A stretch of DNA of 64,000 bases from contig NZ_JARZAE010000004.1 of the NCBI RefSeq assembly GCF_029892095.1, positions 4,092,001 to 4,156,000 on the forward strand, read 5' to 3'. Source of the stretch: Kitasatospora sp. MAP12-44 (GTDB lineage Bacteria; Actinomycetota; Actinomycetes; Streptomycetales; Streptomycetaceae). A program made the position numbers and the translations under genes. Below the pieces are notes generated by a model. It had not been told where the DNA came from and did no database searches. It was given only the letters and a program-made list of their open reading frames with translations. This document shows, one piece after another, positions 16,182 to 23,380 of this stretch; position 1 is the first letter of the stretch; the number at the start of each line of letters is the position of its first letter.

Positions 16182-17356
16182 GCCCCGGGCACGGACACTC
16201 TGCGCGGACCGGCGGCGAAGTCGCCGTTCAGCAGCCTCACCCGGTCACGCATCCCGGCGATACCGTAGCCGGTGCCCTCGCCCCGACCGTTCCCGGACCC
16301 GCTGTCGACGATCACGACGGACAGGTCGGTCGGCCGGTATGCCACGGAGACCCGGCACTGCTGCGTCCCGGAGTGCTTCACCACGTTGGTGACGGACTCC
16401 TGGATGATGCGGAACGCGGAAAGGTCGACCTCCGGCGGCAGCGGCCGCCGCTCGTCGCGCCACTCGACGTCCACCCGGACACCGGCATTGCGGACGTTCT
16501 CCACCAGCTTGTCGACATCCTCAAGCCCGGCGAGCGGCTTCCGAGCGCTGCCCGACTCGGCGTCATGGAGGGCGCCGAGCATCCGCCGCAGCCCGGCGAG
16601 CGTCTCCCGGCTGGTGTCCTCGATGACGCCGAGCGCTCTGCGGGCGCCCTCCGGTTGGGTCTCGATGACGCGCTTGGCCGCACCGGCCTGGATCGCGACC
16701 ACACCGATGCTGTGCGCGACCATGTCGTGCAGCTCGCGGGCGATCCGCAGCCGCTCGGCCGTCACCGCCTGCTCGGCGACCCGGGTGCGCATCTGCTCGG
16801 TGCTCTCGCGTTCCTGGCGTCGCGAGTTCCCGACCACCCAGGCGACCACGACCATCATCAGGACGACGGCCTCGACCGAGGTGCCCACCCGCAGTCCCAC
16901 CGCCAACCGCGTGCCGATGTAGCCGAGCAGCCCGGCCAGCGCCAGCCCGGCGGCGAACAGCGAGGTGCGCCGCGCCCGGGCGGCGGCGACAAAGCAGAGG
17001 CCGAGGCAGACCGGCAGGTACTGCTCGGGCGCGATGCTGATCGTGTGCAGCGGGCCGTTGGTCAGGGCCAGCGCGCTGAGCACCAGCATCGTCGTCGAGG
17101 TCAGCGGCCGGCGGGTCAGCAGCAGGCAGGCGCCGGCCAGTAGGGCCGCCGCGAGCAGCAGCATCGCCTGCTCGCGGCCGCCCATCGCGAACGGCTCGAT
17201 ACGGTCGCTCTTCTCGCCCCACGGCTGCAACTGCTCGCCCGGCCAGCGGATCTGGACGACGAACGAGTACAGCGTGGACACGCACCAGGCGAGCGCCGTC
17301 CACCCGCCGGGCGTCACGCGCCGCAGCAACGGCAACGAGTGCGGGGTCGTGGGCAT
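15788..17356 (-). CDS. NarL-class sensor histidine kinase, native 3' end lost
   Basis: The first ~380 residues are a typical actinobacterial sensor kinase: several membrane segments (about 20-175), the HisKA_3 dimerisation helix with RIARELHDMVAHS (His210), an N-box IIQESVTNVVKHS and a G-box with GYGIAGMRDRV. The family then normally ends about 20 residues later; here homology stops after NGDFAAGPR (near 16203), and the frame continues ~140 codons antisense through the hydrolase gene to a stop at 15788. That tail has no domain character. No response regulator gene is present, although such kinases normally have one next to them. Activity is doubtful because the last ATPase strands are replaced. 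Confidence 0.7.
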   Translation of the reverse strand: MPTTPHSLPLLRRVTPGGWTALAWCVSTLYSFVVQIRWPGEQLQPWGEKSDRIEPFAMGGREQAMLLLAAALLAGACLLLTRRPLTSTTMLVLSALALTNGPLHTISIAPEQYLPVCLGLCFVAAARARRTSLFAAGLALAGLLGYIGTRLAVGLRVGTSVEAVVLMMVVVAWVVGNSRRQERESTEQMRTRVAEQAVTAERLRIARELHDMVAHSIGVVAIQAGAAKRVIETQPEGARRALGVIEDTSRETLAGLRRMLGALHDAESGSARKPLAGLEDVDKLVENVRNAGVRVDVEWRDERRPLPPEVDLSAFRIIQESVTNVVKHSGTQQCRVSVAYRPTDLSVVIVDSGSGNGRGEGTGYGIAGMRDRVRLLNGDFAAGPRRVSVPGAQWCLRSCARSASQSAVAGSQSARALPSRWSPCGTSRYSPYGAASASDAPLATPGIRSMPPSTTSSGTAIVPASGVRSRRRANSRAESSDPQRWVSVSMTNAGSCCQSSVLGPLTAAAARTRGSRAAATAA

Positions 17357-17388
17357 GGGGGGATCGTAGCCGGGTGATCATCCGGGGG

Positions 17389-17456
17389 GCATCGGACCGC
17401 GGGTGTACACCCTGGGTCGGTATGCCCGCCCCAGGGTGTGGACGACGGTCCGATGC
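17389..17456. promoter_or_regulatory. Nested inverted repeat between kinase and ABC transporter genes
   Basis: GCATCGGACCG (17389-17399) pairs with CGGTCCGATGC (17446-17456), and inside it ACACCCTGGG (17407-17416) pairs with CCCAGGGTGT (17430-17439). The two perfect dyads share a centre near 17423. Lying between divergent genes, this is a plausible operator for a two-component regulator. The matching response regulator is missing from the window. Confidence 0.55.
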
Positions 17457-17489
17457 CGGTGGGCCACGGTGATCGGCAGTGTTCTCCCC

Positions 17490-20400
17490 ATGACGAACAC
17501 GACGGACATGACGGACAGGACGAGCACCAGCGGTTGCGAGGAACGGGACGTCGTCGTCCAACTCACGGACGTGCGCAAGGACTTCGGGGACTACGCGGCT
17601 CTGGACGGCGTCTCGCTGGAGATCGGCGCGGGCGAGTCGGTCGCCGTGATGGGGCCGTCCGGCTCCGGGAAGTCGACGCTGCTGAACATGGTGTCCGGGC
17701 TCGACCGGCCGACCGGCGGTTCCGTCGTCGTCGGCGGGGAGGATCTGACCAAGCTCGGGGAGAAGGGCCTGGCGCTGTTCCGCCGCCGCCGGATCGGCAT
17801 GATCTTCCAGTTCTTCAACCTGCTGGACGACCTGCCGGCCCTGGACAACATCGCCCTGTCCGGGCAGCTGGTCGGCATGAAGGCCTCGGCCGCCCGCAAG
17901 CGCGCCCTGGAGCTGATGGGCGACCTCGGCATCGCCGACCGAAAGAACATCTATCCGGCCTCGCTGTCCGGCGGTGAACGCCAACGGGTGGCCACCGCAC
18001 GGGCCTTGATGAACCGTCCGGCGCTGCTGCTGGCCGACGAGCCGACCGGCGCGCTGGACAGCCGCTCCGGCGACCAGGTGATGCAGCTGCTCATGGACCT
18101 GAACGAGCTGGGCCAGACGCTGCTGATCGTCACGCACGACCCGCGGCTCGCCGCTCGGTGCGCACGCCGGGTCATCGAGGGTCGCGGACGGGCGCATCGC
18201 CCGGGACAGCTCGGCGAACTGCGCCATGGCAACGGAGCTCACCCGATGAGCGCCGTCTGGCGGGCCTCGCGCGCGGCGGTGAAGCGGCGCAGGTTCCAGA
18301 CCTTCATCCTCGGCGTGGTCGTCATGGTGTCCAGCGCGATGGCCATCGCCACGCTGGGCCTGCTGGCGGCCGTGTCGAGCCCCTTCGACCAGGCCTACAA
18401 CGCCGCGCACGGCGCCCATGTCGTCGCCGAGTTCGACAGCTCGAAGACGACCGCCGCGCAGCTCGCCCAGGCCGCGAACGCCCCCGGCGTCCAGGCCGTC
18501 GCCGGTCCCTACCCCGAGGCCGTGCTGCACTCGCCGACGGAGACCGGCGACCATCCGACCGGACTGTCGGGTGCGTTCACCGTCGTGGGGCGCGACCGGC
18601 CGGACACCCCGGTCGACACCCTCAAAGTCAGCGCCGGCCGCTGGGCGACCGGTCCCGGCGAGATCGTCATCAACGAGCCGTCGTCCATCGGTCCGATGGC
18701 GATCACCTCCGAGCACGAGGTCGTCACACCGGACGGCGTGAAGCTCCAGGTCGTCGGCTACGCCTCCTCGGCCAGCCAGTCCGCGGGCGGCTGGGTCACC
18801 CCCGACCAGGCCCAGGCCCTGCACGCGGACTCGCTGCAGATGATGTACCGCTTCAAGGACGCCGGCTCCGACTCGGCGCTGAAGGCTGGCCTGGCCGCCG
18901 CCACCATGGGCCTGCCGTCCGACGCCCTGACGGGGACCAGCTCCTACCTGGCCCTCAAGGCGAACCTCGCCTCGGGCCCGAACACCTACGTGCCGTTCCT
19001 GACGGTCTTCGGGGTGCTTGGCCTGATCGTCTCGGTCCTGATCGTCGGCAACGTCGTCAGCGGCGCGGTGGTCTCGGGGTTCCGGCACATCGGCGTGCTC
19101 AAGGCGCTGGGGTTCACGCCGAACCAGGTGACGGCGGTCTACCTCGCCATGGTCACCTTCCCCGCGGTGATCGGCTGCGTGCTCGGCTCGGTGATCGGCG
19201 CTCTCGTCGGCGGGAAGCTGGTGCACCAGGCGTTCTACGGCATCTTCGGCGGCGATCTGGTCATGGACAGTGCGACCGTCCCGGTGTGGGTCTATCCGGT
19301 CGTGCTGATCGGGATGCCGGTACTCGTCGCGCTGTCCGCGCTCGTCCCGGCGATGCGCGCCCGCCGGCTGCCCGCCGCCGTCGCCATCAGCGCGGGCGGC
19401 GCCCAGCGGACCGGACGCGGACTGGCGGTCCAGCGCGGGCTCGGCGGATCACGCCTGCCGCGCCCGGTGAGCCTGGGCCTGGGCTGGCCGTTCGCCCGGC
19501 CGGGTCGCACCGCCCTGACCCTGTCGACCGTCGTGCTCGGCGTCATGACGGTGACGATGGCGCTCGGCATCTCCGCCACGGTCGGCAAGTTCGGGCAGCT
19601 GCAGAACCAGACCGACAAGATCCAGGTGAACATCGGCCTCAACGACCCGAAGTGGAATCCTCCCGGCCCGACCCGCTCCGACGACCAGCTCTTCGCGCTG
19701 CTGCGCTCGCTGCCCGGCACCGCGCACGTGTACGCCGAGACCGCGCTGGAAACCCGGCTGACGGGCTCGTCGGGGATCGTCCGGGTGGGCGCCGAGAGCG
19801 GCGACACGGCGCAGCTGCATCCGGATCTCGTCCGGGGACGCTGGGTCGAGGGAACGAACGAGGTGGTGGTCTCGTCGGCGTTCTGGCACCAGCACCAGGT
19901 GTCGCTCGGCGACACGATCACGCTGGACTCGAGCGAGGGGCCGCAACCGGAGAAGGTCGTCGGCGAGAGCACCGAAGGCTGGGACGTGACGACGCTGGAC
20001 TGGAAGCGGTTCGTCCCGCTCAGCCCGGTCAAGCGCGCCCAGACCTTCGCCGTCCAACTCGCCAAGGGCACCGACCCGCAGGCCTACGCCACCGAGGTCG
20101 CGCACGCGGACCGGGGGCTGAACGCGACGGTGAACGACGCGTCCGGCACCATCGAGAAGGTCATCATCAGCGTGGTCTCGACGCTCACCGTGATGCTGAT
20201 CGTCGTCGCGAGCCTCGGGGTGTTCAACACGGTGCTGCTCAACACCCGCGAGCGGCGCAAGGATCTGGGGATGCTCAAGTCGATCGGCATGACGCCGCGC
20301 CAGGTGATCGCCATGGTGGTGACCTCCGTGGTGGCGCTCGGAGCGGTCGGCGGGATCGTCGGCGCCCCGCTCGGGATGCTCGCGCACCGGATCATCATCC

Positions 20401-20576
20401 CGATCACCGGACATGACACCGGGCTCGATCTGCCCAACTCGCTGATGGACGTGTGGAATTGGCCGACGGTGGTGCTGCTGGCGCTCTCGGGCTCGGTGAT
20501 CGCCGCCCTGGGGGCCTACCTACCGGCCCGGGGCGCGGCGCGGGCACCCGTGGCGGAGGTGCTGCGGACGGAGTAG
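17490..20576 (+). CDS. ABC transporter ATPase and FtsX/MacB-type permease fused by a one-base insertion
   Basis: One 1028-codon frame joins two proteins normally encoded separately. Residues ~15-235 are a MacB/LolD-type ATPase (Walker A GPSGSGKST, LSGGERQR, LLLADEPTGALDS). From 18246 the frame is an FtsX-family permease with two large extracytoplasmic loops and membrane segments at its start, middle and end. Deleting one G from GGG at 18179-18181 restores a normal ATPase ending (VIEVADGRIARDSS...) with its TGA overlapping the permease ATG as ATGA (18246-18249), the usual coupling. So this is either a real fusion or a sequencing indel. Such exporters next to a sensor kinase often handle antimicrobial peptides or lipoproteins. 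Start: ATG 17490. Confidence 0.8.
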   Translation: MTNTTDMTDRTSTSGCEERDVVVQLTDVRKDFGDYAALDGVSLEIGAGESVAVMGPSGSGKSTLLNMVSGLDRPTGGSVVVGGEDLTKLGEKGLALFRRRRIGMIFQFFNLLDDLPALDNIALSGQLVGMKASAARKRALELMGDLGIADRKNIYPASLSGGERQRVATARALMNRPALLLADEPTGALDSRSGDQVMQLLMDLNELGQTLLIVTHDPRLAARCARRVIEGRGRAHRPGQLGELRHGNGAHPMSAVWRASRAAVKRRRFQTFILGVVVMVSSAMAIATLGLLAAVSSPFDQAYNAAHGAHVVAEFDSSKTTAAQLAQAANAPGVQAVAGPYPEAVLHSPTETGDHPTGLSGAFTVVGRDRPDTPVDTLKVSAGRWATGPGEIVINEPSSIGPMAITSEHEVVTPDGVKLQVVGYASSASQSAGGWVTPDQAQALHADSLQMMYRFKDAGSDSALKAGLAAATMGLPSDALTGTSSYLALKANLASGPNTYVPFLTVFGVLGLIVSVLIVGNVVSGAVVSGFRHIGVLKALGFTPNQVTAVYLAMVTFPAVIGCVLGSVIGALVGGKLVHQAFYGIFGGDLVMDSATVPVWVYPVVLIGMPVLVALSALVPAMRARRLPAAVAISAGGAQRTGRGLAVQRGLGGSRLPRPVSLGLGWPFARPGRTALTLSTVVLGVMTVTMALGISATVGKFGQLQNQTDKIQVNIGLNDPKWNPPGPTRSDDQLFALLRSLPGTAHVYAETALETRLTGSSGIVRVGAESGDTAQLHPDLVRGRWVEGTNEVVVSSAFWHQHQVSLGDTITLDSSEGPQPEKVVGESTEGWDVTTLDWKRFVPLSPVKRAQTFAVQLAKGTDPQAYATEVAHADRGLNATVNDASGTIEKVIISVVSTLTVMLIVVASLGVFNTVLLNTRERRKDLGMLKSIGMTPRQVIAMVVTSVVALGAVGGIVGAPLGMLAHRIIIPITGHDTGLDLPNSLMDVWNWPTVVLLALSGSVIAALGAYLPARGAARAPVAEVLRTE

Positions 20577-20586
20577 CGGGGTCGGG

Positions 20587-20637
20587 GTGCGGTCAGGGTG
20601 CGGTCAGGATGCGGTCGGGGTGCGGTCAGGATGCGGA
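20587..20637. repeat. Short 11-bp direct repeats between convergent genes
   Basis: Four units of the pattern RTGCGGTCRGG (20587-20630) and a partial fifth lie between the permease stop and the end of the AraC gene, whose last codons fall in the partial unit. No function is assigned. Confidence 0.7.
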
Positions 20638-21483
20638 CGCCAGGAGCCGTCGTACCGCCGTCGGCGGGTGGCCCAGGTACTGGCGCATGGTCCGGGTCAG
20701 ATGGGCCTGGTCGGCGTAACCGAGGTCGGCGGCGAGGGTGCTGAGGCTCTGCTCGCCGGCCTCCAGGCGGTCGAGGGCCCTGCCGATACGGACGCGGTGG
20801 CGGTAGCGGGTCACCGACACACCGAGCTCGTGCGGGAACGCCCGGCTCAGCCGGTAGGGAGAGACGCCGAGCAACTCGGCCAGGGAGAACAGCGTGTCCG
20901 CGGCCGGGTCTCCTTCGGTGATCGCCTCGCGGGCGGCTGCCACGAGGTCCCGCTGGGCCTGTCGGGCGCCCGCTGCGGCGATCGGTGTCCGGCTGGTTGT
21001 GGTCCGGCCGATGGCGGTCGACAGCAGAGCCAGCAGCTCCTCCGATAGCGCGTAGTCGACATCCCCCGACGCGGCAGCGGCGAGGAGGCGGCGGTGGGTC
21101 AGGTCCAGGTACGGGTCGACGTAGACCGTCTGCACGGCCGGCCCCGCGATCTCCCCGGCCAGTGAACGCCACAGCTTCGGCGTCACGCTGATCGCCGTGC
21201 AGACGTCGCCGCCGGCGGGGTGAGCGAAAGCCTCCTCCTCCCCCGGGGCCCCCACATAGGCCAGCGTCGCGTCGAGGTCGGCGGGCACGCCGGCGGCCCT
21301 CCTGCGGAAGCGGCCCCGGCGCACGAGCACCACGCGGTAGTCGTCGCGGACCTCCGGCGCCGACCAGCGAGCGTGGTCGTCGCGGCAGGTCACCGAGCTG
21401 ATGCCGAAGTCGGGACGGGTGGCGACAGGAACGGCGGTGAGCACCCTGCGAACGCTACGCGGCGGGTCTGACAAGCCGCGCAA
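20626..21483 (-). CDS. AraC family transcriptional regulator
   Basis: Up to 285 residues. A cupin-like N-terminal sensing domain (about 20-130) is followed by a C-terminal AraC double helix-turn-helix: SLAELLGVSPYRLSRAFPHE and then STLAADLGYADQAHLTRTMR. Such proteins activate or repress nearby promoters when bound by a ligand. The start is uncertain (TTG 21483, or GTG 21444 closer to the domain); neither has a clear SD. It is divergent from the SRPBCC gene at 21567, so that gene is the likely target. Convergent with the ABC transporter. Confidence 0.85.
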   Translation of the reverse strand: MRGLSDPPRSVRRVLTAVPVATRPDFGISSVTCRDDHARWSAPEVRDDYRVVLVRRGRFRRRAAGVPADLDATLAYVGAPGEEEAFAHPAGGDVCTAISVTPKLWRSLAGEIAGPAVQTVYVDPYLDLTHRRLLAAAASGDVDYALSEELLALLSTAIGRTTTSRTPIAAAGARQAQRDLVAAAREAITEGDPAADTLFSLAELLGVSPYRLSRAFPHELGVSVTRYRHRVRIGRALDRLEAGEQSLSTLAADLGYADQAHLTRTMRQYLGHPPTAVRRLLASAS

Positions 21484-21566
21484 GGATGTTCAAGACGGGG
21501 GCCTGCCGCCGGGAGCACGCTGGCGAGGTGCGAAGGACCGTTCCCGCACAGACAGGAGACCGACCC

Positions 21567-21977
21567 ATGGCATCCATCCACCGCGACATCCAGATCGATG
21601 ACTCCCCCGACAACGTCTGGGCCGCCCTTCGGGACTTCGGCGAGGTGCACCGACGCCTGGCGCCGGGCTTCGTCACCGACACCCGCGTCGAGGGCGACAT
21701 CAGGATCGTGACGTTCGCGAGCGGCATCGTGGTGCACGAGCTGATCGTCGACATCGACGACCAGGCCCGGCGGATCGCCTACGCGGTGGTCGGCGGCGCC
21801 CTGGAGCCCAGGCACCACCACGCGTCCATGCAGGTCTTCGCCGACGCCGAGGGCCGCAGTCGCTTCGTCTGGATCACCGACGTGGCACCCGACGACCTCG
21901 CCGAGCCCATCGCCGAGATGGTCGACCAGGGGATCCGCGTGATCAAGCGCACGCTGGACCGCGAAGCCACGGCGTGA
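21567..21977 (+). CDS. SRPBCC (START/Bet v1-like) family protein
   Basis: A 136-residue protein of the polyketide cyclase/dehydrase-like SRPBCC superfamily, which forms a deep hydrophobic pocket. Features are the N-terminal DSPDNVWAALRDFG strand-helix, the central beta sheet, and the long C-terminal helix beginning near IAEMVDQGIRVIKRTLD. Start at ATG 21567 with AGGAG upstream. It is divergent from an AraC regulator and its stop codon abuts that of the PP2C phosphatase on the other strand. Ligand and role are unknown. Confidence 0.8.
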   Translation: MASIHRDIQIDDSPDNVWAALRDFGEVHRRLAPGFVTDTRVEGDIRIVTFASGIVVHELIVDIDDQARRIAYAVVGGALEPRHHHASMQVFADAEGRSRFVWITDVAPDDLAEPIAEMVDQGIRVIKRTLDREATA

Positions 21978-23204
21978 TCAGAGCCGGACGATGACCAGCG
22001 CGGTGTCGTCGGTCGCGCCGGAAATCGGCAGGAGGTCGTGCAGGAGGGCGTCGGCGAGGGGTTCCTGCGGGAGCCCGCGATGGCGGCTGAGGGAGTCGGC
22101 GAGGCGGGCGAGGCCGGTGTCGATGTCCTCACTGCGGCGTTCGACCAACCCGTCGGTGTAGAGCACGAGGGTGTCGCCTTCACCGAACGCGACGGCTGCC
22201 TCCGGACGGGGGACGGGTTCGGGGCGGGCACCGAGTGGGGGATCGGTGGCCTGGTCCAGGAACTCGACGGTGCCGTCGGTGTGCAGCAGCGCGGGCGGGG
22301 GATGGCCTGCACTGCTGTATGTGATCCTGTGGGTGTCCCAGTCGATGTGGGTCTCCACCGCCGTGGTGCTCTCGGCGCCGTCGACCGAACGTGCGTACAG
22401 GCCGAGAACCTCCAGCGCCTGGGCGGGACCGTCGGCGACGCGTGAGGCCGCGCTCAACGCGCTGCGCAGCAAGCCCATGACGCAGGCGGCCCTGAGGCCG
22501 TGGCCCACGACGTCGCCCACGGCGACCCCGATGCGGTCACCGGGCAGGTCGACCAGGTCGTACCAGTCGCCGCACACGTTCAGCGCGCTTACGGCGGGCC
22601 GGTAGCGCACGGCGGCCCGGTGGTGGCCGACCGGGCTCGGGGCCGGCAGCATCGCCTCCTGCAGGGCGAGCGCCACCTCACGTTCCCGGGCGTGGGCCTG
22701 CCGCAGCCGCTCGTTGACCTCCTGGAGCTCGCGGGCCCGCGTGTAGAGCTCGGCCTCCAGCACCCGACCCCGGCTGCCGTCCGAGCCACCGCGGGCCTTG
22801 ATGAGCTCGGTCACCTCCTCCACCCGGTTCACGAGCAGGACCACCCGGCCGTCGGTCCCGAGCACGGGAGCGTTCACCGGACTCCAGTACCGCTCCGTCC
22901 AGGTGCCCGGCCGCTCCAGGGACTCGACGTCGTAGCGCTGCAGCGCCATGGCGTCGCGCTCCCCGGTCTCCAGCACCCGCATGAGCGACGCGCGCAGATT
23001 GCGCACACCGGTCGCCGTGGCGTCGTTCGGGTTGTCGGGGAACACGTCGAAGAGGTACCGGCCGACCAGCTGCTCACGTGTACGGCCCGACACGCGCGCG
23101 TACTCCTCGTTGACGTCCACGTACACCAGCTCGGGGGTCAGCAGAGCCACCATGCCGGGCAGCGTCCGAAACACGGCCGCGTAGTCGATGTCCGCGCCTT
23201 TCAT
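21978..23204 (-). CDS. PAS domain plus SpoIIE/PP2C-type serine phosphatase
   Basis: A 408-residue signalling protein. Residues ~5-125 form a PAS sensor (LPGMVALLTPELVYVDVNEE, then VNRVEEV); a coiled-coil linker around 140-170 follows; then a PPM/SpoIIE phosphatase domain with GDWYDLVDLPGDRIGVAVGD, GHGLRAA, SSAGHPPPAL and TDDTALVIV, including the metal-binding Asp residues. In Streptomyces these act on anti-anti-sigma factors, linking a signal to alternative sigma factors. No kinase or antagonist partner is adjacent. Start at ATG 23204 with GGAG just upstream. Confidence 0.88.
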   Translation of the reverse strand: MKGADIDYAAVFRTLPGMVALLTPELVYVDVNEEYARVSGRTREQLVGRYLFDVFPDNPNDATATGVRNLRASLMRVLETGERDAMALQRYDVESLERPGTWTERYWSPVNAPVLGTDGRVVLLVNRVEEVTELIKARGGSDGSRGRVLEAELYTRARELQEVNERLRQAHAREREVALALQEAMLPAPSPVGHHRAAVRYRPAVSALNVCGDWYDLVDLPGDRIGVAVGDVVGHGLRAACVMGLLRSALSAASRVADGPAQALEVLGLYARSVDGAESTTAVETHIDWDTHRITYSSAGHPPPALLHTDGTVEFLDQATDPPLGARPEPVPRPEAAVAFGEGDTLVLYTDGLVERRSEDIDTGLARLADSLSRHRGLPQEPLADALLHDLLPISGATDDTALVIVRL

Positions 23205-23332
23205 GCTCCGCCCGCCTCACCGTGCGCCACAACAGTCATGTGGTTCAACGATAGGAGCAGGAGCGGGGAGGCCGCCGGACGAGAGGCGCCGTGGGTGGAC
23301 GGCTGGATGCCGCTGACCAGCGGAAACAGCAC

Positions 23333-23362
23333 GGCAGGACCACCGCGGGGGGTGGTCCTGCC
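23333..23362 (-). terminator. Terminator of beta-helix gene A
   Basis: GGCAGGACCACC (23333-23344) and GGTGGTCCTGCC (23351-23362) form a perfect 12-bp stem 18 nt after the stop of the 23381-25927 gene. The equivalent hairpin follows each of the other three paralogues. Confidence 0.8.
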
Positions 23363-23380
23363 GGTGGGATGGTGCGTGTG

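Noticed and set aside
16563..19226. 887-codon antisense frame across kinase and ABC genes
   Set aside because: Asp/His/Arg-rich shadow of two well-defined genes; no SD or domain.
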